Positions 1 to 9,083 of a stretch of 64,000 nt of DNA are shown here, one piece after another; within the stretch, counting starts at the first letter, position 1, and each line of letters begins with the position of its first letter. A program made the position numbers and the translations under genes. Source of the stretch: Iamia majanohamensis (GTDB lineage Bacteria; Actinomycetota; Acidimicrobiia; Acidimicrobiales; Iamiaceae); NCBI RefSeq assembly GCF_028532485.1, contig NZ_CP116942.1, positions 3,100,001 through 3,164,000 of the forward strand, read 5' to 3'. Below the pieces are notes generated by a model that worked only from the letters and a program-made list of their open reading frames with translations, did not search any database and had not been told where the DNA came from.

Positions 1-1
1 C

Positions 2-3000
2 GACACCACCGGCGACGTGCTCGTGTTCCTGAGCGGCGAGCGGGAGATCCGCGACACGGCCGACGCCCTGGCCGACCGGGACCGTCCGGGCCTGGAGGTC
101 CTCCCCCTCTACGCCCGGCTCTCGTCGGCCGAGCAGCACCGGGTCTTCGAGCCCCACCGGGGGCGGCGGGTGGTGCTGGCCACCAACGTGGCCGAGACGT
201 CGCTCACCGTCCCCGGTGTGCGGTCGGTGGTCGACGCGGGCACGGCCCGCGTCTCGCGGTACAGCCACCGGCTCAAGGTCCAGCGCCTGCCCATCGAGAA
301 GATCAGCCGGGCGTCGGCCGACCAGCGGGCCGGGCGCTGCGGCCGGGTCGCGCCGGGCACCTGCATCCGCCTCTACTCCGAGGAGGACCTGGAGGCCCGA
401 CCCGAGTTCACCGACCCCGAGATCCTGCGCACCAACCTGGCGTCGGTCATCCTCCAGATGACCGACCTGGGCCTGGGCGAGGTGGCGGCGTTCCCGTTCC
501 TCGACCCGCCCGACGCCCGGGCCGTGCGCGACGGGGTGGCCCTGCTCGAGGAGCTCGGGGCGGTGGAGCAGGGCCGCTCCGGCCGCCGGCTCACCGAGGT
601 CGGGCGGCGCCTGGTCCGCCTGCCCATCGACCCCCGGCTGGGGCGCATGGTGCTGGAGTCCGAGCGGCGGGGCTGCGTGCGCGAGGTGCTCGTCATCGCC
701 TCCGCCCTGTCGCTGCAGGACCCCCGCGAGCGGCCGGCCGACAGGCGCCAGGAGGCCGACGAGCTCCACGCCCGCTTCCGGGTGCCGGGGTCGGACCTGC
801 TCGCCTTCCTCGCCCTCTGGGACCACCTCGAGGACCGACGCCGGGCCCTCGGCTCCAGCGCCTTCCGGCGCGAGGTCCGCTCCGAGCACCTCAACTTCCT
901 GCGCATCCGGGAGTGGCGGGACCTCCACCGCCAGCTGGCCCGGGCGGCGGCGTCGGTGGGCATCCGTCCCGGCGAGGAGGCCGCCTCGCCCGACCAGGTC
1001 CACCGGGCCCTCCTCGCCGGGCTGCTGTCCCAGGTCGGCATGCGCGACCGCGACACCCGGGACATCCGCGGGGCCCGGGGGGCACGCTTCCAGGTCGCGC
1101 CCGGCTCCGTGCTGGCCCGTCGGCCCCCGGCCTGGCTGATGGCCGCCGAGCTGGTGGAGACCAACCGCCTGTGGGCCCGGGGTGTGGCCGCCATCGAGCC
1201 CGGGTGGGTCGAGGACCTGGCCGGCCACCTGGTCAAGCGCTCCCACGGCGACCCCCGCTGGGACGCCCGCTCGGGCCGGGCCGTCACCACCGAGCGGGTG
1301 ACCCTGTACGGCCTGCCCCTCGTCACCGACCGCACCGTCGGCTACGACCGGGTCGACCGCGACGAGGCGCGCGACCTCTTCGTCGACCACGCCCTGGTGC
1401 GACGGGAGTGGGAGACCCACCACGGCTTCCTGGACGAGAACGAGGCCACCCTCGACGCGGCCCGGGCCCTGGGCGACCGGCTGCGGCGCGACGACCTCTT
1501 CGACCACGACCAGGCCCTGTTCCGCTTCTACGACGCCCGGGTGGGCGACGAGGTCGTGTCGGGCCGCCACTTCGACCGGTGGTGGAAGGAGGTCCGCCGG
1601 GACGACCCGGGACGGCTCACCCTCACCGTCGACGACATCCTCCACGAGGACGACGTCGACCTGTCCGCCTACCCCGACACCTGGCACCAGGGCGACCTCG
1701 CCCTCGCCGTCACCTACCGCTACGCCCCCGGGGAGGTCGACGACGGCGCCACCGTCCACATCCCCCTCGCCCTGCTGAACCGGGTCGAGCCGTGGGACCT
1801 CGACTGGGGGATCCCGGCCTACCGGCGCGAGCTCGTCCACGCCCTCGTGGCCTCCTTGCCCAAGGCCCGCCGCCGGGAGCTGGGCCCGCTGGCCGCGGCC
1901 GCCTCGGCCGCGGCCGATGCCCTCACCTTCGAGGAGCGGCCCCTGGTCGAGGTCCTGGCCGAGCGGCTGTCGGCCCACGCCGGCGCACCCGTCCGGGCCG
2001 ACGACCTCGACGTCACCAGGGTCCCCGACCACCTGCGGCTCACCTTCTCGGTCGAGGACGGCGACGAGGTGGTGGCCCACGGCACCGACCTCCTCGCCCT
2101 GAAGGAGCTGGTCGGCGCCCGGGCCCGGCGGGCCCTGGCCGAGGCGGTGGCCGACGCCGCCCCCGGCCTGGAGCGCACCGGGCTGACCCGCTGGGACCTG
2201 GGCGACCTCCCCCGGGTGGTGCGCTCCGAGGTCGACGGCCAGGTGGTCGAGGGCTACCCGGCCCTGCTCGACGACGAGGACTCGGTGTCGGTGCGGGTGT
2301 TCTCGCGGCCCGAGGTCGCCGACCGGGTGATGGCCGGCGGCCTCCGCCGCCTGGTGCTGCTGACGGTGCCGGTCGGGGTGCGGGGGCTGGGCCGGGAGGT
2401 GGGCGGCGGCGTCGCCCTGGCCCTGGCCGCCCTGCCCGAGCTCGGCCTGGGCGCCCTGCTCCGCGACGTCATCGCCGCCGCGGCCAGCACCGTCGTCGCC
2501 CGCCACGGGGGCCCGACCTGGACCGAGGAGGGCGTCACCGCCCTGCTCGCCGCAGCGCGCGCCGAGCTGCGGGCCACCGCCTCCGACGCCCTGGCCGACG
2601 CCGGCCGGGTGGTGGTGGCCGCGGCCGAGGTCGCCTCCGCCCTCGACCGGCTGGGTGCCCCCTCCCTGGCGCCGTCGGTCGACGACGCCCGGGCCCACCT
2701 GGGCCGCCTGGTCCGCCCCGGCTTCGTGGCCACCGCCGGCACCGCCCGCCTGCCCGACGTGGTCCGCTACGTGCGGGGCATCGGCGTCCGCCTGGAGAAG
2801 GTGCCCGAGGAGCCGGGGCGGGACCGGGCCCGCATGGCCGAGGTCCTCCCGGTGGAGCGGGACTACCGCCAGCTGCTGGGGGCGCTGACGCCCAGCCAGG
2901 TCACCCGCCGGGTGGTCGAGGCGGGGTGGGGCCTCGAGGAGCTGCGCCTGGCCACCTTCGCCCAGACCGTCGGCGCCCGGGGCAAGGTCAGCCCCACCCG

Positions 3001-3046
3001 CATGGCCCGCGAGATCGACGCCCTCTGGTCCGGCGACCTCGACTGA
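2..3046 (+). CDS. hrpA: ATP-dependent RNA helicase HrpA, C-terminal part (5' truncated by window edge)
   Basis: The frame is open at the left edge, so the start lies upstream. The visible 1,014 codons begin in the second RecA-like domain of a DEAH helicase: GEREIRD (motif IV region), TNVAETSLTVPGV (motif V) and QRAGRCGR (motif VI). The HA2/ratchet, OB-fold and the long C-terminal region typical of HrpA (DUF3418) follow and fill most of the remainder. HrpA unwinds RNA and, in other bacteria, rescues stalled ribosomes or processes mRNA. The N-terminal ATPase half with the P-loop and DEAH box is outside the window. Identification is strong because only HrpA carries this long C-terminal extension. 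Confidence 0.93.
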   Translation, partial: DTTGDVLVFLSGEREIRDTADALADRDRPGLEVLPLYARLSSAEQHRVFEPHRGRRVVLATNVAETSLTVPGVRSVVDAGTARVSRYSHRLKVQRLPIEKISRASADQRAGRCGRVAPGTCIRLYSEEDLEARPEFTDPEILRTNLASVILQMTDLGLGEVAAFPFLDPPDARAVRDGVALLEELGAVEQGRSGRRLTEVGRRLVRLPIDPRLGRMVLESERRGCVREVLVIASALSLQDPRERPADRRQEADELHARFRVPGSDLLAFLALWDHLEDRRRALGSSAFRREVRSEHLNFLRIREWRDLHRQLARAAASVGIRPGEEAASPDQVHRALLAGLLSQVGMRDRDTRDIRGARGARFQVAPGSVLARRPPAWLMAAELVETNRLWARGVAAIEPGWVEDLAGHLVKRSHGDPRWDARSGRAVTTERVTLYGLPLVTDRTVGYDRVDRDEARDLFVDHALVRREWETHHGFLDENEATLDAARALGDRLRRDDLFDHDQALFRFYDARVGDEVVSGRHFDRWWKEVRRDDPGRLTLTVDDILHEDDVDLSAYPDTWHQGDLALAVTYRYAPGEVDDGATVHIPLALLNRVEPWDLDWGIPAYRRELVHALVASLPKARRRELGPLAAAASAAADALTFEERPLVEVLAERLSAHAGAPVRADDLDVTRVPDHLRLTFSVEDGDEVVAHGTDLLALKELVGARARRALAEAVADAAPGLERTGLTRWDLGDLPRVVRSEVDGQVVEGYPALLDDEDSVSVRVFSRPEVADRVMAGGLRRLVLLTVPVGVRGLGREVGGGVALALAALPELGLGALLRDVIAAAASTVVARHGGPTWTEEGVTALLAAARAELRATASDALADAGRVVVAAAEVASALDRLGAPSLAPSVDDARAHLGRLVRPGFVATAGTARLPDVVRYVRGIGVRLEKVPEEPGRDRARMAEVLPVERDYRQLLGALTPSQVTRRVVEAGWGLEELRLATFAQTVGARGKVSPTRMAREIDALWSGDLD

Positions 3047-3097
3047 GGCTCCCGGGAGCATCGCCTCGCGCTGCCGGCGCGCGGCCGACGACCGACC

Positions 3098-3136
3098 CCG
3101 ACGGGCCGCCACCCGTTCGGGTGGCAGGGCCGTCGG
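3098..3136 (+). terminator. Hairpin after hrpA
   Basis: A long GC-rich inverted repeat lies about 50 bp after the hrpA stop. The outer arms CCGACGGGCC and GGCCGTCGG flank an inner stem GCCACCC/GGGTGGC around a GTTC tetraloop. No U-tract follows, which is common for actinobacterial terminators. It separates hrpA from the next gene. Confidence 0.6.
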
Positions 3137-3228
3137 ACCAACCTGCGCCTCCCCAGGCCTCCGAAGCCCTTGGTGATCCGGGAGCCGACTGGCACCCGGA
3201 CCCCCACCACGTCTGGAGAGACGCACCC

Positions 3229-4011
3229 ATGAAGCGACGACTGCCCCTCCTGGCCGCCCTCGGCCTCGCCGGGTCCCTGGCCCTGCCCATGACCGCGGGG
3301 GCCCAGGAGTCCCCCGAGGTCTTCCAGGCCGACCTCCAGGAGCTCAACGGGTCCGGCGCCACCGGCACCGCGACGCTGACCCTCGACGGCGACCAGCTCA
3401 CCGTCGAGATCCAGTCCCAGGGCCTGGCCCCGGGCCTGCCCCACGCCCAGCACATCCACGGCGACCTGCCCGAGATGGAGCTGGTGAGCGAGTGCCCCAC
3501 CGTGGCCGACGACGGCGACGGTGACGGCCTCGTCAGCGTGGTGGAGGGCCAGCCCCGCTACGGGATGATCAAGTCCTCGATCACGACCGAGGGCGACACC
3601 GGCCCGGACAGCGGCCTCGCCGTGGAGCGGTTCCCGACCGCCGGCGACGACGGCTCGGTCAGCTACAGCCGCACGTACACCGTCGGCCCCGACGTCTCCG
3701 ACGACCTCGGCGAGTACGCCGTCGTCCAGCACGGCGTCGACCTCGACGGCAGCGGCATGTACGACGGCGATGCGCCCAGCTCGCTCGACCCCGAGCTCCC
3801 GCTCGAGGCCACCATCCCCGCGAACTGCGGCACCCTGGCCGCCATGCCCGGCGGTGGCGTGGACACCGGTGCCGGCGGCACCGCCGCCTCCGAGGGCACC
3901 TCGGGCTCCGACGTCCTGCCCCTCGGCCTGATGGCCGGCGGTGGGGCTGCGGCCCTCGCCGGTGCCCTCTGGCTGGGCCGGCGCCGTCCCGCCGAGGTCA
4001 CCGAGCAGTGA
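3229..4011 (+). CDS. Secreted CHRD-like protein with C-terminal membrane anchor, probable class F sortase substrate
   Basis: 260 residues from ATG at 3229, chosen because a signal peptide starts there (MKRR, hydrophobic core, cleavage near AGA-QE at 25). The frame stays open far upstream but that part is hrpA shadow. Residues 30-150 resemble the CHRD fold (GTATLTLDGDQLTV, LPHAQHIHG, an acidic DGDGDG stretch). The tail reads P-GGG-VDTGAGG (207-217), a hydrophobic helix (about 229-249), then GRRRP. That is the order of a cell-wall sorting signal without classical LPXTG. The sortase gene overlaps its stop codon. Function of the domain is unknown; surface attachment is inferred. Confidence 0.8.
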   Translation: MKRRLPLLAALGLAGSLALPMTAGAQESPEVFQADLQELNGSGATGTATLTLDGDQLTVEIQSQGLAPGLPHAQHIHGDLPEMELVSECPTVADDGDGDGLVSVVEGQPRYGMIKSSITTEGDTGPDSGLAVERFPTAGDDGSVSYSRTYTVGPDVSDDLGEYAVVQHGVDLDGSGMYDGDAPSSLDPELPLEATIPANCGTLAAMPGGGVDTGAGGTAASEGTSGSDVLPLGLMAGGGAAALAGALWLGRRRPAEVTEQ

Positions 4012-4700
4012 CCCGCACGCAGGCCGCCCGCACCACGGTGGCCGCCCTGGCCCTCGTGGTCGGCGCGGCCTGCGGGGGGAGCGAGGCCACCCGCTCCGCT
4101 CCCCCGCCCACGGCCGACGCCCCGTCGACGGCAGCCCCGTCGACGGGGCCGCCGGCCCCCCCGACGACCGCGGCGCCCGCCCAGGACGGTCCCCGAGTCA
4201 TCCGCCCCGAACCGGGCACACCCACGGGCCCGGCCTCGACCGTCGCCCCCTCACCGGAGGGGTCCTCACCGGACCGCGTCGCCATCCCGCGCATCGGGGT
4301 CGACGCACCGGTCGTCGACCTCGGACTGGAGCCCGACGGGGCCCTCGAGGTGCCCACGGACTGGGACGCCACCGGCTGGTACACCGGCGGCCCGGTCCCC
4401 GGGGCCCGCGGCCCGGCGGTGATCGCCGGCCACGTCGACTCCACCAGCGGCCCTGCGGTCTTCTTCGACCTGCGCGACCTCTCACCCGGCGACGAGATCG
4501 TGGTGACCGGCGACGACGGCTCGCAGCAGACCTTCGTCGTGGACCGGACCGAGCGCCACCCCAAGGACGCCTTCCCCACCCGGGCCGTCTACGGCCTGAC
4601 CTCCGACCCCCAGCTGCGGCTCATCACCTGCGACGGCGCCTTCGACGACGGCACCGGCCACTACGTCGACAACCTCGTCGTCTTCGCCTCCCTCCGCTGA
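4008..4700 (+). CDS. Class F sortase
   Basis: 230 residues. The GTG start overlaps the preceding TGA (GTGA), implying translational coupling to the putative substrate gene. The N-terminus has a hydrophobic export segment ending AAC-GG (possible weak lipobox), then a Pro/Thr/Ala-rich spacer to about residue 88. The sortase barrel follows, with His142 in AGHVDS and Cys208 in LRLITCDG. The C-terminal strand reads HYVDNLVVFASLR. Sortases cleave a C-terminal signal and transfer the protein to a surface nucleophile outside the membrane. A second class F sortase sits at 13885-14436. Confidence 0.88.
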   Translation: MTRTQAARTTVAALALVVGAACGGSEATRSAPPPTADAPSTAAPSTGPPAPPTTAAPAQDGPRVIRPEPGTPTGPASTVAPSPEGSSPDRVAIPRIGVDAPVVDLGLEPDGALEVPTDWDATGWYTGGPVPGARGPAVIAGHVDSTSGPAVFFDLRDLSPGDEIVVTGDDGSQQTFVVDRTERHPKDAFPTRAVYGLTSDPQLRLITCDGAFDDGTGHYVDNLVVFASLR

Positions 4701-4709
4701 GCGGACCCG

Positions 4710-5615
4710 CTACCGCCCCAGTCGGGCCAGCTCGTGGGGGCCCTGGGCCGGGTAGCCACCAGCGGCCTGGACGGCCTGCGACCAGCCGCGCAGGATCGTG
4801 ACCAGCTCGTCGAGATCCGCGCCGAGGGCGGCGACGATCGGCGCGCAGGCGGTGTCGGTCGCCACCTCCACGGACTCCCGGGCCTCACGGCCGGCGGCGG
4901 TGAGCGCACCGTCGGCCACGAGGCCGCGCGCCACGAGCCGCTCCTCGGCGGCGTCGAGCGCCTCGTCGCTCCAGGCCCGGGACCGGACGTAGGTGCGGAG
5001 CGGCAGGCCCCAGTAGAGCTCGGTGAGCAGGCCGATCTCCGTGGCGTCGAACCCGGCACCGGTCCAGGCGTTCACGTGACTGTCGCCGCGGAACTCCCGG
5101 AGCCGGTCGGCCAGCCGCCAGGCGTCGGCCAGCGGCTCCCCCGGCAGGCCGCAGGCGACGAGGCCGGCGAAGAGGGGCCGGCCCTCGGGGCGCAGCCCGT
5201 CGGTGGCCCGGTGCAGCAGCTCGTGGGCGCGTCCCACGCCGTCGGGCTCGGCGCCGAGGACCCGGTGCAGCTGGGCCACAGCGCCGTCGGTGCGGGCGGC
5301 CTCGATGGTCGCGGCGTCGGTGAGCGTCCACCCCCGGGCCACTGCGGGGACGACGGCGGCGGGGTCGAAGACGCCGAAGGCGGCGGCCACCACCTCGCCC
5401 GGCACCTGGCCCATCACCGAGCCGCGACTGCAGAAGTAGGCGGGGCCGTCCGGGAGGGCCGCCGGGCCCATCATCCCCGGGCTGGCGCGGAAGCCGAGCG
5501 CCTCGTAGCGCTCGTGGCACTCGGGCGAGAAGTACACCTGCCCGGTGAAGGGCTCGAGCGCTGCGGCCAGCGCCCGGGCGGGCGGCGTGCTCCTGTCCCC
5601 GGCAGGGGGCGTCAC
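4710..5615 (-). CDS. SCO6745-family protein
   Basis: 301 residues from GTG at 5615. The frame is open further upstream but the family normally begins close to the motif LEPFTGQVYFSPE, so this start or one slightly downstream is likely. Recognisable family features are an early VYFSPE segment, REFRGDSHV in the centre and a C-terminal alpha-helical part with GWSDEALDAAEERLVARGLV that resembles a winged-helix/MarR-type fold. The molecular role of SCO6745-like proteins is not established. It is convergent with the upstream sortase gene, with only 9 bp between the two stops. Confidence 0.75.
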   Translation of the reverse strand: MTPPAGDRSTPPARALAAALEPFTGQVYFSPECHERYEALGFRASPGMMGPAALPDGPAYFCSRGSVMGQVPGEVVAAAFGVFDPAAVVPAVARGWTLTDAATIEAARTDGAVAQLHRVLGAEPDGVGRAHELLHRATDGLRPEGRPLFAGLVACGLPGEPLADAWRLADRLREFRGDSHVNAWTGAGFDATEIGLLTELYWGLPLRTYVRSRAWSDEALDAAEERLVARGLVADGALTAAGREARESVEVATDTACAPIVAALGADLDELVTILRGWSQAVQAAGGYPAQGPHELARLGR

Positions 5616-5815
5616 ACCCGACCCCGCGCGCCCACGCCGCGCACCCGCACGCCCTCGAGGCTCGCCCGCCTCGGGGGCGTCACCGCTGTTGGGCCGACCA
5701 TGGCAGGGCAGGGTACCCACCGCCCGTCCGCCTGGCCGGGGACCGGCACCCCCGGTGACCGGGCCTGGTGGTGGGCCCGCCGGCCGCCGGGGGGGCACCG
5801 ACGGGCCGATCGCGC

Positions 5816-6367
5816 TCAGGTCGCGCCTGCGGCCATCCCGTCGAGGTGGGTGTCGAGCTGGCGGTGGGCGACGGCGCGCTCGGCGGCCGGGTCGAGGCCG
5901 ATCGCCAGCGGGCGGCAGAAGCGGATGCCGACGAGGGCGATGTCCTGGGTGGTGGTGCCCTCGGCCACGGCACCGTCGGCGCGGGCCGCTCCGACCAGCC
6001 GCGCCAGCACCTCGTCGGCCGCGGCGCGCCGGTCGGGCCAGTCGGTGTCGTCGAGCAGGGGGTGCACGATGCCCACCGCCCCGAGGCCGATGTCGACGGC
6101 TGCGTGCAGGTAGCGGCGCAGCGCCTCGCCCCCGCCACCCGGCCCGTCGAGCGCCCGCTCCCCCGCCTCGACGGTGCGGTCGAGCACGTCGAGGGCCACC
6201 GCCCGGAGCAGCGCCTGGCGGTCGGGGAAGTGCCGGTAGAGGGTGGCGATGCCGACCCCGGCGCGCCGGGCGACCGCGTCGCGGGCGGGCTCGCCCCCCG
6301 TCTCCAGGACCAGGTCGATGGCGGCGTCGAGGAGGCACCGCCGGTTCCGGCGGGCATCGGCACGCAT
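5816..6367 (-). CDS. TetR-family transcriptional regulator
   Basis: 183 residues from ATG at 6367. The N-terminal helix-turn-helix is clear: AGVGIATLYRHFPDRQALLRAV at about residues 31-52. The C-terminal ligand domain is divergent, as usual in the family. It is transcribed away from arr and shares a 102-bp control region with it. An inverted repeat in that region (6409-6425) is the obvious operator candidate. I infer that it represses itself and arr. The ligand is unknown. Confidence 0.87.
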   Translation of the reverse strand: MRADARRNRRCLLDAAIDLVLETGGEPARDAVARRAGVGIATLYRHFPDRQALLRAVALDVLDRTVEAGERALDGPGGGGEALRRYLHAAVDIGLGAVGIVHPLLDDTDWPDRRAAADEVLARLVGAARADGAVAEGTTTQDIALVGIRFCRPLAIGLDPAAERAVAHRQLDTHLDGMAAGAT

Positions 6368-6408
6368 CGGTCCTGCGCTGTCCCCCGACCTGTCCTCGTC
6401 CACGGAAG

Positions 6409-6425
6409 CGGAGTATATTCCTCCG
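6409..6425. promoter_or_regulatory. Inverted repeat between tetR and arr (candidate operator)
   Basis: Perfect 5-bp arms CGGAG and CTCCG surround an AT-rich centre TATATTC. The AT-rich core stands out in this GC-rich sequence. The site lies 42 bp upstream of the TetR start and 45 bp before the arr start, so one bound dimer could control both genes. Confidence 0.5.
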
Positions 6426-6469
6426 ATTGTGCGGGCGACGGAGGTCGTCGACCCGGGACGGGAGGACCG

Positions 6470-6970
6470 ATGACCGAGAACCAGGTGGGCCAGGGCGCGG
6501 CAGGGGGCGGGCCTGCGCCCGACGCCGGGCACGTCCCGGTCACCTTCGAGCACTGCGACCACGTCGAGGGCCCCTTCTTCCACGGGACGCGGACGGCCTT
6601 CGTGGCTGGCGACCTCCTGGTGGCCGGGCAGGGCTCGAACTTCCACGAGGGCCGCACCTCCAACCACGTCTACTTCGCCGCCCTGCTCGAGCCGGCGGTC
6701 TGGGGCGCGGAGCTGGCCACCGCCCTCCGGGGCGACGGGGGACGGGGCCACGTCTACGAGGTCGAGCCCACCGGGCCCTTCGAGGACGATCCCAACGTCA
6801 CCGACAAGAAGCTCCCGGGGAACATCACCCGCTCCTACCGCACCCGACACCCGGTGCGGGTCGTGCGGGAGGTCGAGGACTGGGAGGGCCACGCCCCCGA
6901 GGTGCTCCAGGGGATGCTCGACAGCATCGCCCGCCTGCGCGCCGAGGGCCGCGACGTCATCGAGGACTGA
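6470..6970 (+). CDS. arr: NAD(+)-rifampin ADP-ribosyltransferase
   Basis: 166 residues from ATG at 6470, preceded by GGGAGGA. Arr inactivates rifamycins by ADP-ribosylating the ansa-chain hydroxyl, using NAD+. Diagnostic segments are FFHGTRTAFVAGDLL, GRTSNHVYFAALLE, GAELATAL and VYEVEPTGPFEDDPN, followed by TDKKLPGN and TRSYRTRHPVRVV. The length is slightly above the roughly 140 residues of typical Arr because of a 25-residue polar N-terminal extension. Only the divergent TetR regulator is linked to it. Chromosomal arr genes are common in actinobacteria, so this may be intrinsic resistance. Confidence 0.92.
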   Translation: MTENQVGQGAAGGGPAPDAGHVPVTFEHCDHVEGPFFHGTRTAFVAGDLLVAGQGSNFHEGRTSNHVYFAALLEPAVWGAELATALRGDGGRGHVYEVEPTGPFEDDPNVTDKKLPGNITRSYRTRHPVRVVREVEDWEGHAPEVLQGMLDSIARLRAEGRDVIED

Positions 6971-7063
6971 CCCCTCGCGGCGCCCGCCGTCGTCGGGCCC
7001 TGGTCGCGGGCGCGCTCCCTGCGCTGTCTCGCGCAGGCGACCTCGGTCCCCCGACGGGCGGCG

Positions 7064-7669
7064 TCACCGACCGAGCTGGACCCACGGGCGCGCGGCGCGG
7101 TCGGCGTCCTCGAAGGCGGTGATCCGATCGTCCATCCGCAGGGCCACGTCGAGGTCGTCGAGGCCCTCGAGCAGCGCGGTGCGTCGCAGGGCGGGGACGC
7201 GGAAGGCGATGGTCCGCTCGCCCGTGGCGACGGTGCAGTCCTCGAGGTCCACGGTGACAGGCATCCCCTGCTCCGCGACCCGGAGGAGGTGGCCGACCTC
7301 GGCGGGCGGGAGCACGACCGGGAGCACGGCGTTCTTGAAGCAGTTGGCGAAGAAGATGTCGCCGAAGCTCTCGGCGATGACGACGCGGTAGCCCATGCCC
7401 CTGATGGCCCACACCGCGGTCTCCCGGGAGCTGCCGCAGCCGAAGTTGGCCCCGGTGACGAGGATCTCGTCGTCGGCGTGTCGAGGGTCGTCGAAGGGGT
7501 TCGGGATCGGGGAGCCGTCGGGGCCGGTCCGCAGCGTCTCGAAGGCGTGCTCGACGATCGTCCCGTCCATGACGCGATGCATGGGGGTGATGACGTCGGT
7601 GTCGATGCTGTCGAGGGGCAGCGGCGTGGCCGTGCCGGTGACCCGGACGAGGGGTTCGAGGGTGGCCAT
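7064..7669 (-). CDS. leuD: 3-isopropylmalate dehydratase small subunit (LeuD-like)
   Basis: 201 residues. It supplies the swivelling domain of a LeuCD-type hydro-lyase. Motifs are SIDTDVITP near residue 21, then TGANFGCGSSRETAVWAI (the GCGSSRE substrate loop) and SFGDIFFANCFKN. The start lies 7 bp after the leuC stop, so the two subunits are co-translated. It is the last gene of the dehydrogenase-leuC-leuD operon. Homoaconitase-type and citramalate-type small subunits share these motifs, so leucine biosynthesis is likely but not proved. Confidence 0.85.
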   Translation of the reverse strand: MATLEPLVRVTGTATPLPLDSIDTDVITPMHRVMDGTIVEHAFETLRTGPDGSPIPNPFDDPRHADDEILVTGANFGCGSSRETAVWAIRGMGYRVVIAESFGDIFFANCFKNAVLPVVLPPAEVGHLLRVAEQGMPVTVDLEDCTVATGERTIAFRVPALRRTALLEGLDDLDVALRMDDRITAFEDADRAARPWVQLGR

Positions 7670-7676
7670 GGCGGGC

Positions 7677-9083
7677 TCAGCCGACCTCTCGGGCGTCGGT
7701 GATCCGGCCGGCGAGGGCGGTGGCCGCTGCGGTGGCCGGGCTGGCCAGGTGGGTCCGTGCGCCGGGCCCCTGGCGGCCGACGAAGTTGCGGTTGGAGGTG
7801 GACAGGCAGCGCTCGCCCGGCGGGACGTCCTCCCCGTTCATCGACATGCACATCGAGCAGCCCGACTCCCTCCACGCGAACCCGGCCCGGGTGAAGACCT
7901 CGTCGAGGCCGCGCCGCTCCGCCTCGCGCTTCACCGCCTGGGAGCCGGGGACGACCCAGGCCCGCACGCCCGGTGCGACCCGGCCGTCGCCGACCACGGC
8001 CGCGGCCGCCTCGAGGTCCTCGATGCGGCTGTTGGTGCACGACCCGATGAAGACGTGCTGCACGGGCAGCCCGGTGAGCGCCTGGCCCGGGCGGAGGTCC
8101 ATGTAGGACTGGGCGTCGGTCCACGCCTTGGCCGTGGCCGGGTCGGGCGCGTCGGCCGGGTCCGGCACCGACCCGTCGACGCCGATCGAGTGGGCCGGGC
8201 TGGTCCCCCAGCTGACCTGGGGCCCGACCGTCGAGGCGTCGATCTCCAGCCGGCGGTCGAAGGCCGCCCCGGGGTCGGTGCGGAGCGCCCTCCAGTGGGC
8301 CACGGCGCGGTCCCAGTCCTCGCCGCTCGGGGCGTGGGGCCGCCCGGCGAGGTAGGCGAAGGTCACGTCGTCGGGCGCCACGAAGCCCATGCGGGCCCCG
8401 AACTCGACGGTGAGGTTGCAGAGCGTGAGCCGTGCCTCCACCGACAGCCGCTCCACGGTGGAGCCGGCGAACTCGATGGCGTGGCCCGAGCCGCCGTCGG
8501 CGCCGTGGGTGGCGATGAGGTGGAGGATGATGTCCTTGGCGCTCACGTGCGGTCCCAGGTCGCCGTCGATGCGCACCTCCATGGTCGCCGGGCGCTGCAC
8601 GGTGAGCGTCTGGGTGGCGAGGACCTGGGTGACCTCGGTGTTGCCGATGCCCCACGCCAGGGCGCCGACGCCGCCCTGGGTGCAGGTGTGGCTGTCGCCG
8701 CAGACGATGGACGTGCCCGGCAGCGACAGGCCCAGCTCCGGCCCGACGACGTGGACGATGCCCTGCCGGTCGTCGTCGAGGTCGAAGAGGGTGATCCCCA
8801 GGGACGAGGTGGAGGTGCGGAACAGCGGCATGAGCTGGGCGCTGGCGTCGGCGGAGGCGTCGGTGCGACCCGGCGCGGTCGAGACACCGTGGTCGGGGAG
8901 GGCGAAGGTGAGGTCGGGGCGCCGGCAGGCGAGGTCGCGGTCCTCGAGGGTCTTCATCGAGAAGGGACCGCTCAGGTCGTGGGTGAAGTGACGGTCGATG
9001 TAGACGAGGTCGACGTCGTCGGACAGCGAGGTGACGACGTGCTCCTGCCAGACCTTGGCGAACATGGTGCGGGGTGCGGTCAT
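7677..9083 (-). CDS. leuC: 3-isopropylmalate dehydratase large subunit (LeuC-like)
   Basis: 468 residues from ATG at 9083, which overlaps the stop of the upstream dehydrogenase. [4Fe-4S] ligands are visible: Cys349 in GSCTNSR and Cys409/Cys412 in SGCSMCMSMN. Other aconitase-family motifs are LVYIDRH (26-32), CGDSHTCTQGGVGA (128-141) and VSWGTSP. The segment after YIDRH (DLSGPFSMKTLEDRD) differs from the EVTSPQAF form of ordinary LeuC. That suggests a diverged paralogue or an altered substrate. With LeuD it would isomerise a 2-hydroxy-dicarboxylate through an unsaturated intermediate. Confidence 0.86.
   Translation of the reverse strand: MTAPRTMFAKVWQEHVVTSLSDDVDLVYIDRHFTHDLSGPFSMKTLEDRDLACRRPDLTFALPDHGVSTAPGRTDASADASAQLMPLFRTSTSSLGITLFDLDDDRQGIVHVVGPELGLSLPGTSIVCGDSHTCTQGGVGALAWGIGNTEVTQVLATQTLTVQRPATMEVRIDGDLGPHVSAKDIILHLIATHGADGGSGHAIEFAGSTVERLSVEARLTLCNLTVEFGARMGFVAPDDVTFAYLAGRPHAPSGEDWDRAVAHWRALRTDPGAAFDRRLEIDASTVGPQVSWGTSPAHSIGVDGSVPDPADAPDPATAKAWTDAQSYMDLRPGQALTGLPVQHVFIGSCTNSRIEDLEAAAAVVGDGRVAPGVRAWVVPGSQAVKREAERRGLDEVFTRAGFAWRESGCSMCMSMNGEDVPPGERCLSTSNRNFVGRQGPGARTHLASPATAAATALAGRITDAREVG

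Noticed and set aside
373-1335. Long minus-strand open frame inside hrpA
   Set aside because: Arg/Ser-rich shadow of the real plus-strand gene; no family or start signal.
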